Shown: piece by piece, positions 48,917 to 56,598 of the stretch
How positions within the stretch are numbered: position 1 is the first letter of the stretch
Layout of the letters: every line of letters begins with the position of its first letter
NCBI GenBank assembly: GCA_030523305.1
Contig: JAUNIY010000001.1
Span: 1-64,000 of the forward strand
From: Eubacteriales bacterium
Lineage (GTDB): Bacteria > Bacillota > Clostridia > Oscillospirales > Butyricicoccaceae
DNA: 64,000 nt
Reading direction: 5' to 3'
Position numbers and translations under genes: made by a program
Notes under the pieces: generated by a model
The model's database searches: none
What the model saw: only the letters and a program-made list of their open reading frames with translations
What the model was told of the DNA's origin: nothing

Positions 48917-49601
48917 CGGTTTCAGCCCCCTTGAAAGAATATTCAACAGCCTTTTTGATGGCATTCTCCTTGATGGCCTCGTCGTCCAGACTGCCCTCTA
49001 CGAGAGCGTTCAGCCCAAAGCCCTTTCTCTCTCCGCCAATCTCCACAAGCCGGACGCGTTTGGTCTCGCCAGGCTCGAAGCGGACGGCAGTGCCCGCCGG
49101 AATGTCCAGTCTCATGCCATACGCAAGGCGGCGGTTGAATGCGAGCTGCTTGTTCACCTCGAAGAAGTGGTAGTGCGAGCCTATCTGGCACGGTCTGTCC
49201 GCGGTGTTGACGACGTTTATCTCCACGGTGTCCTTGCCCTCGTTGATAACGAGCGCATCGTCATCGAAGAAATACTCTCCCGGAACGACTCTGCTGTTTC
49301 CGTTTATAGGAAAGTGCACCGTGACCAGCTTCGTGCCGTCTGGAAATGTGGCCTCGAGCTGTATCTCGGTTATCATCTCCGCCACGCCGTCCATCACGTC
49401 GTTCGCCGTCAGCAGCTTTGTTCCCAGCTGCATCAGCTCCGTGACGCTCTTGCCTTCGCGTGCCTTTTCGAGCAGCTGGGCAGAGATGTACGCTATCGCC
49501 TCCGGATAGTTGAGCTTGAGCCCCCTCTCCTTCCGCGATCTGGCAAGCTCGCCTGCGTAGTGTAGCATCAGACGTTCCTGTTCTCTCGGTGTTATGTGCA
49601 T
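48909..49601 (-). CDS. ureA: Fused urease gamma-beta subunit (Helicobacter-type UreA)
   Basis: A single 230-residue chain joins what in most bacteria are two subunits. Residues 1-100 are the gamma part (UreA of three-subunit ureases): [48 protein letters not shown], then [31 protein letters not shown]. Residues about 105-230 are the beta part (UreB): VVPGEYFF, then [21 protein letters not shown] near residue 140 and [27 protein letters not shown]. This fusion is best known from Helicobacter ureases, where it supports a large dodecameric assembly. It is intact, with no frameshift. It overlaps ureC by 8 bases. Confidence 0.96.
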   Translation of the reverse strand: MHITPREQERLMLHYAGELARSRKERGLKLNYPEAIAYISAQLLEKAREGKSVTELMQLGTKLLTANDVMDGVAEMITEIQLEATFPDGTKLVTVHFPINGNSRVVPGEYFFDDDALVINEGKDTVEINVVNTADRPCQIGSHYHFFEVNKQLAFNRRLAYGMRLDIPAGTAVRFEPGETKRVRLVEIGGERKGFGLNALVEGSLDDEAIKENAIKKAVEYSFKGAETDV

Positions 49602-49617
49602 GTCTGCTCTTCCTTTC

Positions 49618-50310
49618 TCAGTGGGTCATCTGATCCTGTACCTCCTGCGCATCCAGCTCAGAGGTGTTGCCCTGTAGTATGATCTCGCCCTTTTCCATGA
49701 TGTACAGGTAATCGGAGATGCTGAGCACGAAGTCGAGGTACTGCTCCACGATCAGTACGGTCAAACCGAGCTCCTTGTTTATTTTTCGTATGACATTGCC
49801 GATATCCTGGATAACCGACGGCTGTATGCCCTCTGTCGGCTCGTCGAGGATGAGTATCTTCGGCTGCGTGACGAGCGCTCTGGCTATTGCGAGCTGCTGC
49901 TGCTGACCGCCGGAGAGGTCTCCGCCCTTGCGTTTCTCAAACTTTTCGAGTATTGGAAACAGCTCGTAGATATAATCTGGCAGCTCGCCCTTTCCGCCCC
50001 GCGCCTGCAAACCGAGCATTAGGTTCTCGTACACCGTCATCTGCGGGAAGATGTCTCTGCCCTGCGGGACATAGCCGATGCCGCCGCGCACGCGGTTGTA
50101 GGTCGGCATGTTGATGATCTCCTCGCCGTCCAGCTTGATGCTGCCCTTCGGCGTCTTTACCAGACCCATGATGCTCTTGAGCGTGGTGCTCTTGCCCACG
50201 CCGTTTCTGCCAATTAGGCAGACGACCTTGCCCTTTTCTACGTCCAGGGAGAGCGAGGGGATGATACGGCTTTCTCCGTAGTAGGAGTCCATGTCAGTTA
50301 TCTTCAGCAT
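49618..50310 (-). CDS. urtE: Urea ABC transporter ATPase UrtE
   Basis: The LivF-like ATPase of the urea importer. In its 230 residues are Walker [10 protein letters not shown] near residue 33, the signature [16 protein letters not shown] near residue 133 and Walker [15 protein letters not shown] near residue 156. The [12 protein letters not shown] string is characteristic of UrtE as opposed to the branched-chain amino acid LivF. GGAGGAG precedes the ATG, which overlaps the end of urtD by 17 bases. It is the last transporter gene; the structural urease genes follow after 16 bases, so uptake and hydrolysis are transcribed together. Confidence 0.94.
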   Translation of the reverse strand: MLKITDMDSYYGESRIIPSLSLDVEKGKVVCLIGRNGVGKSTTLKSIMGLVKTPKGSIKLDGEEIINMPTYNRVRGGIGYVPQGRDIFPQMTVYENLMLGLQARGGKGELPDYIYELFPILEKFEKRKGGDLSGGQQQQLAIARALVTQPKILILDEPTEGIQPSVIQDIGNVIRKINKELGLTVLIVEQYLDFVLSISDYLYIMEKGEIILQGNTSELDAQEVQDQMTH

Positions 50311-51073
50311 TTCTTTCTCCTCCTCTGCCAAGGTATACGGCCTGAACCGTCTCGTCCGCAAGGACCTCGTCGCATGTGCCCTCTATCAATACCTTGCCCT
50401 CGTGCAGGACGGTCACGCGGTCGGATATCTGCTTCACGAAGTCCATGTCGTGCTCGACGACGATGATTGTACAGATCTCCTTTATCTTCTTGAGTATCTC
50501 GCCGGTTTTGAAGGTCTCCGGCTTGCCCATTCCCGCCGCTGGCTCGTCAAGCATGATGATCTCCGGCTTCTGCACCAGCTGCATCGCTATTTCAAGCCAC
50601 TGCTTCTGGCCGTGCGCGAGCGAGCCCGCCTTCTCGTCCTTCTTGTCCATAAGGTCAACGGTTTCGAGTATCTCGTTTATCGTCTCCTCATCCTGTTTGG
50701 ACAGCTTGAAGAAGATCGACTGCCATACGCCCTTATTGCCCTTGAGCGACAGGATCATGTTCTCCATGACGCTCAGGTTGACGAACACGGACGGCACCTG
50801 GAATTTTCGCCCGATGCCCTCGCCGACGATCTTGTATTCCTTCATTCCGGTCAGCTGAACGCTGCCGCGGCCCTCCGGATAGAAGGTGCATACGCCCTTC
50901 GTCGGCTTGGTCTTTGCGCAGATGATGTCCAGGAGTGTTGTCTTGCCCGCGCCGTTCGGCCCGATAAAGAAGTGTATCGTATGACGCTTTACGTTGACGT
51001 TCACGTTCAGCAGAGCGCAAAAGCCGTCAAAGTCAACGGTTATGTCTTTTATTTCGAGTACCTTTTCGCTCAT
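50294..51073 (-). CDS. urtD: Urea ABC transporter ATPase UrtD
   Basis: The LivG-like ATPase of the urea importer, 259 residues. Walker A is GPNGAGKTT near residue 34, followed by the UrtD-type insertion (TKPTKGVCTFYPEGRGSVQLTGMKEYKIVGEGIGRKFQVPSVF). The signature region AGSLAHGQKQWLEIAMQLVQ near residue 155 has the LAHGQKQWLEI form specific to UrtD, and Walker B is IIMLDEPAAGM. The stop codon of urtC lies 2 bases upstream. Together with UrtE it energises UrtBC. Confidence 0.96.
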   Translation of the reverse strand: MSEKVLEIKDITVDFDGFCALLNVNVNVKRHTIHFFIGPNGAGKTTLLDIICAKTKPTKGVCTFYPEGRGSVQLTGMKEYKIVGEGIGRKFQVPSVFVNLSVMENMILSLKGNKGVWQSIFFKLSKQDEETINEILETVDLMDKKDEKAGSLAHGQKQWLEIAMQLVQKPEIIMLDEPAAGMGKPETFKTGEILKKIKEICTIIVVEHDMDFVKQISDRVTVLHEGKVLIEGTCDEVLADETVQAVYLGRGGERNAEDN

Positions 51074-51074
51074 G

Positions 51075-52157
51075 TCAGTTTGCCTCCCTCTTATGCTTCA
51101 GCTTTCTTGTAAGCTCCGGCAGCTGATCGCGGACTATGCCAACCAGACCGCCCTTGAAGAACAGGATGGTGACGACGAATATTGCGCCGAGGATATACTG
51201 CCATATCTCGACCATTGTGCCGGAGGAGAAGCTGTAGTCGCATAGGTTGATCAGGAACGCACCGATCACTGCGCCGACCAGAGTGCCTCTGCCGCCTACT
51301 GCCACCCAGATCACCATCGTGATGGAATACGATATGGTCATCTGCGTCGGGGTAATGGAGCCATTGAAGTTGACGAAGATCGCGCCTGCGATAGCTGCAA
51401 ATATAGCAGATAGGACGTAGATGAAGTTTTTGTATCGGCTTACACAGTAGCCGGAAAAATACGTTCTGTTCTCGCCGTCTCGAATGGCTATCAGCAGCTT
51501 TCCGAACTTCTTATGTGTCAGATAGTAGGACAGCATATAAATCAGCACGAGTATCGCAAGAGACGCATAGAACAGCGTAAACATGTGCGCTCTGTTGGCG
51601 TCGCCCTTGATGCTGCCGACGATGGAGGTTATCTCGGTAATGCCGACGTTGCCGCCGGTGTAGGACTGGAGGCCGGTGAACAGCGAATATGCCGCCCAGG
51701 TCAACGCCTGCGAGATGATGGAGAAGTATACGCCCTTGATTCTGTTTCTGAAAATGAAGTAGCCGATGACGCCCGCCAGAACCGCAGGAACTGCAATCGT
51801 CAGCACCATTGCCAGCGGGGTGGACAGGAACGGCTTCCACACGAGCGGCAGTTCGGTCATGCCGCCGGTCTGCATGAAGGAGGTGATCTGTCCGTTCGTC
51901 GCCTGCAACTTGAGAAACATCGCCATAGCATAGCCGCCGAGCGCGAAATACAGGCCGTGACCGAGCGACAGGATTCCAGTATATCCCCATATCAAGTCAA
52001 GGCCTATCGCGACGATGGCGTATGCCATGCACTTTCCTATGAACAAAACGAACGAGCTGCTGGAGATCATCCCTACCGACAGAAAAAGAGGCATGAGCGC
52101 CAATATCAGTACAATAACAGCAAAGCATATATTATAGCCCTGTTTTTTCCATATCAT
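51075..52157 (-). CDS. urtC: Urea ABC transporter permease UrtC
   Basis: A LivM-like membrane subunit with about ten helices, 360 residues. Features typical of UrtC are CMAYAIVAIGLDLIWGYTGILSLGHGLYFALGGYAMAMFL near residue 55 and the inserted region TSFMQTGGMTELPLVWKPF around residue 90. VIWVAVGGRGTLVGAVIGAFLINL lies near residue 280, where the GGRGTL motif contacts the ATPases. GGAGG lies 9 bases before the ATG. It follows urtB after 15 bases. Confidence 0.95.
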   Translation of the reverse strand: MIWKKQGYNICFAVIVLILALMPLFLSVGMISSSSFVLFIGKCMAYAIVAIGLDLIWGYTGILSLGHGLYFALGGYAMAMFLKLQATNGQITSFMQTGGMTELPLVWKPFLSTPLAMVLTIAVPAVLAGVIGYFIFRNRIKGVYFSIISQALTWAAYSLFTGLQSYTGGNVGITEITSIVGSIKGDANRAHMFTLFYASLAILVLIYMLSYYLTHKKFGKLLIAIRDGENRTYFSGYCVSRYKNFIYVLSAIFAAIAGAIFVNFNGSITPTQMTISYSITMVIWVAVGGRGTLVGAVIGAFLINLCDYSFSSGTMVEIWQYILGAIFVVTILFFKGGLVGIVRDQLPELTRKLKHKREAN

Positions 52158-52172
52158 AACGCTTTTCCTCCT

Positions 52173-53078
52173 TTACTCATCAAGTTTTCTGCTCTTAATC
52201 GTGAACAGTCCTTGCGGCCTGAACTGGAGCACGACGATTACGATGAACAGTACGGCCGCCTTTGCGATGCTGGCAGAGGTATAATTTTCGATACCGATGC
52301 TCGCAAAGCCGATGATGGACGAACCGAACACTGTGCCTATCAGCTTGCCAACGCCGCCGAGTACAACAGCGATGAACGAGTTTACGATATAGCTCTGGCC
52401 AATTGTCGAGTCTATCGAGCCGAGCAGAGCCACGGAGCAGCCCGCGATGCCCGCAAGCCCCGAGCCGAACGAGAAGGTGATCATGTCTACCTTCTTGGAG
52501 TTTATGCCCATGCACTGCGCCATGGAGCGGTTCTGCATGACGGCGCGCATCTGCTTGCCAAAGTTAGACTTGTACATGATGTACCACACGAGCAGCATAC
52601 ATGCCACTACCATTACGAGTATGAACAGACGGTTGTAGGAGAATGTACATCCGCCTATCTCAAGTCCGCCGTTCAGGAAGCTCGGTGCAGTCACGTTTAC
52701 GCCCTGCATTCCGAAGATGCTTCTTGCCGCCTGCTGCAATATCAGGCTGATGCCCCACGTTGCGAGCAGACTGTCTATCTCTCGTCCATAGAGTTTTGAG
52801 ATGATAAACCGTTCCATCAGCGCGCCGAGCAGGAACGTCACCGCGAACGCAGCTAGTATAGCCACAAAGTAATACAGGCTGAATACGCTCTCCGGCAGGA
52901 ATTTGGCAAATATATTCTGCACCACATAGGTCATGTATGCGCCTATCATCAAAAACTCGCCGTGCGCCATGTTGATCACGCGCATGAGTCCGAACGTTAT
53001 CGCAAGACCCAGCGACGTAAGCAGTATGATAGAGCTCAGGCTCACACCGTTGAAAACAGTGTTCATAAATTGCACCAT
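52173..53078 (-). CDS. urtB: Urea ABC transporter permease UrtB
   Basis: A LivH-like membrane subunit, 301 residues and about eight helices. It has LGLAITFGLMRVINMAHGEFLMIGAYMTYVVQN near residue 22, LLATWGISLILQQAARSIFG near residue 105 and the ATPase-contact region VLGGVGKLIGTVFGSSIIGF near residue 235. Some UrtB proteins carry a large N-terminal periplasmic extension; this one does not. The urtA stop is 145 bases upstream, and that gap holds no obvious terminator, only AT-balanced sequence. Confidence 0.94.
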   Translation of the reverse strand: MVQFMNTVFNGVSLSSIILLTSLGLAITFGLMRVINMAHGEFLMIGAYMTYVVQNIFAKFLPESVFSLYYFVAILAAFAVTFLLGALMERFIISKLYGREIDSLLATWGISLILQQAARSIFGMQGVNVTAPSFLNGGLEIGGCTFSYNRLFILVMVVACMLLVWYIMYKSNFGKQMRAVMQNRSMAQCMGINSKKVDMITFSFGSGLAGIAGCSVALLGSIDSTIGQSYIVNSFIAVVLGGVGKLIGTVFGSSIIGFASIGIENYTSASIAKAAVLFIVIVVLQFRPQGLFTIKSRKLDE

Positions 53079-53223
53079 AAATGAAACCTCGCTTTCCGAT
53101 TCTGTGTTATTTTCTGTGATTGCAGAAAGAGCTGCTGTAAAGGCGCGGTGCTCTACAACAGCTCTATCGCGAAATCAGTTACCATGGGCGTTGCCCGTTC
53201 ATTTTTTGTTTTCGGTCGATTTC

Positions 53224-54453
53224 TCAATCCTCGATCGGCTGAATGTTTGCAGCTACTGCCCAGTCATATGTGGTCAGGTACGGGTCTGGCTCTACCGGAT
53301 CGGTCTCTTCCACCGCGTTGATCGCTCCGTTCTCGTCGATGACGCCGATGCGTACCGGCTTTACAAGATGATGGTTGTCGGCATTCAGCTCTACCGTGCC
53401 CTCAGGAGCGTCGAACGTGATGCCGCCCTCCTCGATAGCGCTGATAACGTCTGCCGGTTCAAAGCTGTTTGCCTTCTCAACAGCTGCCTTCCAGAGGTAA
53501 ACTGCATCGTAAGCTGCTTCAGCAGGGTCAGACGTCACGCGGTCACTGCCGTATGCGTCCTGATATGCCTTGACGAACGCCTCGTTTTCCGGTGTGTCGG
53601 TGGTCATGTAGTAGTTCCAGGATACCATGTGATCCTTCAGGATGTCTGCGCCGATGGTTGCCACTTCTTCCTCCGCAATGGAGAAGGACATGGTCATGTA
53701 ATCGTCAGCAGAGTAGTTTTTCTCATCCATCTGCTTGAAGAAGGAAACGTTGCCCGTGCCGTTCAGGGTGTTGATGATAACATCCGGCGCAGCAGCTTCG
53801 ATCTTGGAGATGATCGAGCCGAAGTCGGTCTGATCCATCTGCGCGTACTCTTCTCCGACTACCTCTACGCCAAGTGCCTCGCACTGCGCGTTGATGATCA
53901 TGTTAGCGGTTCTCGGGAATACATAGTCCGAGCCGAGCAGGAAGAACTTTTTGTAGCCCTGTTCTACCAGATATTCAATGGCCGGAACAATCTGCTGGTT
54001 TGGAGCAGCGCCGGTGTAGACGATATTGGAGGAGGACTCCATGCCCTCATACTGTACCGGATACCACAGCAGGTTTCCGTATTCCTCGAATACCGGCTTG
54101 ACAGCCTTTCTGGATGCGGAAGTCCAGCAGCCGAACACGGTCTTTACCTTGTCCTGGTCAATGAGCTTCTCCGCCTTTGTTGCGAAGGTGGAAGGCTCCG
54201 ACGCGCCGTCCTCTTCTACATACTCTATCTGCTTGCCGAGCACGCCGCCTGCCTCGTTTATCTCTTGGATCGCGAGCACTTCTGCATCTCTTACAGCGCC
54301 CTCGCTGATCGCCATAGAACCTGTTGCGGAGTACAGGATGCCAACCTTGACACTCTCATCTTCGCCGGAGGACGAACTTCCACAGCCTGCCAGGCATCCC
54401 ACAGCGATGGCTCCCGTGAGAAGCATAGCCGTTGCTTTTTTCCATATTTTCAT
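53224..54453 (-). CDS. urtA: Urea-binding lipoprotein UrtA
   Basis: The extracellular substrate-binding protein for urea uptake, 409 residues. The N-terminus is a lipoprotein signal ([20 protein letters not shown], lipobox LAGC with Cys near residue 24). The mature part is a type I binding fold with [39 protein letters not shown] at its start, [21 protein letters not shown] near residue 110, then [31 protein letters not shown], strings diagnostic of UrtA/FmdD. AGGAG lies 9 bases before the ATG. A promoter and a leader with two terminator-like hairpins lie upstream, so expression is probably attenuated, plausibly in response to nitrogen status. Confidence 0.95.
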   Translation of the reverse strand: MKIWKKATAMLLTGAIAVGCLAGCGSSSSGEDESVKVGILYSATGSMAISEGAVRDAEVLAIQEINEAGGVLGKQIEYVEEDGASEPSTFATKAEKLIDQDKVKTVFGCWTSASRKAVKPVFEEYGNLLWYPVQYEGMESSSNIVYTGAAPNQQIVPAIEYLVEQGYKKFFLLGSDYVFPRTANMIINAQCEALGVEVVGEEYAQMDQTDFGSIISKIEAAAPDVIINTLNGTGNVSFFKQMDEKNYSADDYMTMSFSIAEEEVATIGADILKDHMVSWNYYMTTDTPENEAFVKAYQDAYGSDRVTSDPAEAAYDAVYLWKAAVEKANSFEPADVISAIEEGGITFDAPEGTVELNADNHHLVKPVRIGVIDENGAINAVEETDPVEPDPYLTTYDWAVAANIQPIED

Positions 54454-54490
54454 CTTGAACACTCCTAACTTGAAATATGAGGGGAAAATG

Positions 54491-54530
54491 AAAAAAGCCA
54501 TTTACGGAGCTTCTTTGTTCCATAAATGAC
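54491..54530 (-). terminator. Attenuator-like terminator in the urt leader
   Basis: GTCATTTATGGA and TCCGTAAATGGC pair around a 10-base loop, followed by T6 on the minus strand, 38 bases before the urtA start codon. As it lies between promoter and gene it should act as an attenuator. Confidence 0.75.
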
Positions 54531-54603
54531 CTCGTTGTCGTTCTCCACAGTGTGCACGTCTGCGGATAGCGGGCGGTCTCAAAGCGGACCGCCATACATT
54601 TTC

Positions 54604-54653
54604 AAAAAGCAAAAGGAGCCTGACTCGGACAACGCCGAACCGTGCTCCTTTGC
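54604..54653 (-). promoter_or_regulatory. 5' terminal hairpin of the urt leader
   Basis: GCAAAGGAGC and GCTCCTTTTGC enclose an inner TCGG/CCGA stem and are followed by T5. The structure starts about 5 bases after the predicted transcription start. A second stem GGCGGTC/GACCGCC lies just downstream (about 54570-54595). The arrangement could give a short RNA of about 55 bases or a regulated read-through. Confidence 0.6.
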
Positions 54654-54664
54654 TTTGCGGGTTC

Positions 54665-54693
54665 AGTCTAACACTCGTTTTTAGACTTGTCAA
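54665..54693 (-). promoter_or_regulatory. Promoter of the urea uptake/urease operon
   Basis: A perfect TTGACA (54688-54693), 17-base spacer and TAGACT (54665-54670) on the minus strand. It is the only promoter I can see for the ten-kilobase urt-ure transcript. Confidence 0.8.
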
Positions 54694-54816
54694 TGATTTT
54701 TGTAAACTTTTTTTCATCTTTGTACATTGGCTATAATTTACGTGCAGGAATCCTCACAATTTTTTAGAACTTTCGTAAAAATTCTTATTTATTCGCATCT
54801 TGTGGGCTTTTTCCCC

Positions 54817-54845
54817 TTGCAAGTGCGTGATCCGCATGCTATAGT
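54817..54845 (+). promoter_or_regulatory. Promoter of the two-gene membrane cassette
   Basis: TTGCAA (54817-54822), a 17-base spacer and TATAGT (54840-54845), 87 bases before the first gene and divergent from the urt promoter. Confidence 0.7.
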
Positions 54846-54854
54846 GAGAGAAGC

Positions 54855-54893
54855 AAAGGCGCTGAGGCACGTTATGTGTTCAGCGTCTTTTCT
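54855..54893 (+). promoter_or_regulatory. Leader hairpin of the membrane cassette
   Basis: AAAGGCGCTGA and TCAGCGTCTTT pair around a 14-base loop and are followed by TCTCGTACTTTTT. It starts about 4 bases after the predicted transcription start and could be an attenuator or a stabilising structure. Confidence 0.5.
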
Positions 54894-54932
54894 CGTACTT
54901 TTTCATAGCTTTTAACATCAGGAGGAATCATT

Positions 54933-55334
54933 ATGGCATGTTTTCTAGTTCCGACTGCTGAGGCGATTGTGACCACTGTCGCCCAGAAGGTAATCGAAAA
55001 GAAAGAATCCGAGACCGCAGCTGCAATGTCTCAAAACGGTATCACGCGCGCATTTTCTCAGAAGCTCAAGTGGTTGAACCATATGCTCTGGGGAGGAAGC
55101 GCGCTTCTCGCCTTCGAGCACCTTTGGCACGGCGAGATCATTCCGACATTTCCGTTTTTGACCGCCGCATACCATTCGGCTGATTTTTCTGTCATGCTGC
55201 ACGAGCTGGCGACTTCCGGCGTTGCTATGGCGGCGCTCGTGACTGCTGTATGGGGCGGCATAGTCGGTGTGACTGCATGCATGGAGAAGAGCATGCCTGC
55301 CACTCCGCAGGCCGCAAGGGAGCGGATACAATGA
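54933..55334 (+). CDS. Membrane protein of unknown function, urea-island cassette gene 1
   Basis: A 133-residue protein. An N-terminal amphipathic stretch MACFLVPTAEAIVTTVAQKVIEKKE is followed by a hydrophilic linker and a segment KLKWLNHMLWGGSALLAFEHLWHGEIIP with three His residues next to or within a membrane helix. A second helix ELATSGVAMAALVTAVWGGIVGVTACME closes the membrane part. The His-rich first helix could bind a metal or heme, which is only a suggestion. I have the impression that similar proteins occur in other clostridia without assigned function. AGGAGG lies 7 bases before the ATG. It overlaps the next gene by 4 bases and is divergent from urtA. Confidence 0.75.
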   Translation: MACFLVPTAEAIVTTVAQKVIEKKESETAAAMSQNGITRAFSQKLKWLNHMLWGGSALLAFEHLWHGEIIPTFPFLTAAYHSADFSVMLHELATSGVAMAALVTAVWGGIVGVTACMEKSMPATPQAARERIQ

Positions 55335-55636
55335 CTCTGCTCATCACAGCTTTTGCCGCCATTTTTTCAACTATTTTGTGGTATACAAAGCCGAAAAGCG
55401 TCATGCAGCTGGGCACGCTCTGCCTCATCTACTGGGGTGCGTCTCTCATGTGGTTGGTTGACGCAGTCGTGGAATACATAGAGCTGGGCGCGGCCTATTT
55501 CACGCCTGCCGTATCCGATATGCTGAACGATGCCTTTCTTGGGCTGTCTGTCGTCGCGCTCGGGCTGATCATTTGGCTCGTCCGGGTGCTCGTCCGCGAT
55601 CCGAAGGGTACGGTACACGACCGTATCTTGAAATAA
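55331..55636 (+). CDS. Membrane protein of unknown function, urea-island cassette gene 2
   Basis: A 101-residue protein with three membrane helices: residues about 2-18, 25-47 (VMQLGTLCLIYWGASLMWLVDAVVEYIE) and 65-90 (DAFLGLSVVALGLIIWLVRVLV), with an acidic loop between and a basic end RDPKGTVHDRILK. The ATG overlaps the upstream stop (ATGA), so the two proteins are translationally coupled and probably form one complex. No family is known to me. Its position at the edge of the urea island, sharing codon habits with it, suggests it was carried in together. Confidence 0.75.
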   Translation: MTLLITAFAAIFSTILWYTKPKSVMQLGTLCLIYWGASLMWLVDAVVEYIELGAAYFTPAVSDMLNDAFLGLSVVALGLIIWLVRVLVRDPKGTVHDRILK

Positions 55637-55771
55637 AACCATTTCACAGCTCTGGGGCAGCAAAGGACATAGCATCGATTGATTTGGTTCTAGAATATAA
55701 ATCGTGCAAGTCAAAATGAGAAAATTCCAATAAAGGCAATGGGTGGTACGATTGTGATTGATACCATCAAT

Positions 55772-56401
55772 TTAATTTGCACGCAATCTTGACATAGGAC
55801 CATCCGGCTGCTGTCCGTTATGCGCAAGCCATTTACATTCCGTTATTTCCATGTTCGTAAATGTTGCCTTAAAAGATGATTCTTCAGGACTACAAGCATA
55901 TATGCCAAACTGAATTGTTCCGTTACCATTCCACATATGGCATATCCGCATCTGCTTGAAAGTAACTCCATCTTCAGAACACTCGATACAATAGTCATCT
56001 TCTCTTCGGCTAAATCTATACCACATTGATTTTACAGAAGCATTGATTTGTGTTGTTGACCAATCCGAATAGCCATTATTGGTAACAACACTTCCAAGAT
56101 GTTGAAATGTTTCGTTTTCGTATTCTATTGAGCCTTTCAGCCAATTTTCACTGTCAAGGTACATGACAATTCCGCACTGATCAAATCTGTGCTTACTTTC
56201 AAATTCTGTTTTTACTGTAAAGGAAAAGAATTTTTCATCCGTTTCCATCTGCAAAACGGGAGCATTGTCATTTCTGAAATGGTAGTATGTTCTCTGCCAT
56301 AAATCTGTGTAAGGATTTGTTGTGACTTCAATTTTATCTTCGGATACAGTATAATTCGCAGGCTTTCTGGTCCATTTCAATTTGTTTATATCAAACTTCA
56401 T
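55772..56401 (-). CDS. DUF1349 concanavalin-like protein
   Basis: A 209-residue cytoplasmic protein of the DUF1349 family (concanavalin A-like fold, COG3506). Typical strings are LKWTRKPANYTVSEDKIEVTTNPYTDLWQRTYYHF at the start, FSFTVKTEF, then FDQCGIVMYLDSENWLKGSIEYE and a C-terminal GIYACSPEESSFKATFTNMEI. The fold suggests sugar binding, but no activity is established for close relatives. The ATG at 56401 has TTGGAGGTAG upstream; an in-frame ATG 11 codons earlier is less well placed. The gene is AT-rich compared with its neighbours and stands alone, which suggests recent acquisition. Confidence 0.85.
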   Translation of the reverse strand: MKFDINKLKWTRKPANYTVSEDKIEVTTNPYTDLWQRTYYHFRNDNAPVLQMETDEKFFSFTVKTEFESKHRFDQCGIVMYLDSENWLKGSIEYENETFQHLGSVVTNNGYSDWSTTQINASVKSMWYRFSRREDDYCIECSEDGVTFKQMRICHMWNGNGTIQFGIYACSPEESSFKATFTNMEITECKWLAHNGQQPDGPMSRLRAN

Positions 56402-56447
56402 ATTACTACCTCCAAAAACTGCAATTTGTTTCATCCACTATTTTGAA

Positions 56448-56479
56448 AATGGGCAATCCCGTTATGGGACTGCCCATTT
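56448..56479. terminator. Terminator of lysS (bidirectional)
   Basis: AAATGGGCA-A-TCCC and GGGA-C-TGCCCATTT pair around GTTAT. On the minus strand TTCAAAATAG follows. It lies 120 bases past the lysS stop; the sequence between shows no gene. Confidence 0.7.
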
Positions 56480-56598
56480 ATTCTGTAAATGATGCGATTT
56501 TTTCGCCTCTACACATTTTTCTGCACCGATTTGTGTAAGTTTGGTACGATTTTCGGCTTCAACGAGCCTCGCAAACCCACATAAATACTAAGCTGTTC

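Noticed and set aside
54356-54595. A 79-codon frame in the urt leader
   Set aside because: No ribosome site at its ATG, and it crosses the attenuator hairpin and the urtA start out of frame.
54566-54600. ANTAR-type two-hairpin target in the urt leader
   Set aside because: The stems are there, but the loops do not show the A at position 1 and G at position 4 of a six-base loop that the consensus needs.
54491-54660. Guanidine or glutamine riboswitch in the urt leader
   Set aside because: None of the conserved core sequences I remember for ykkC, mini-ykkC or glnA RNAs is present; only generic hairpins are.
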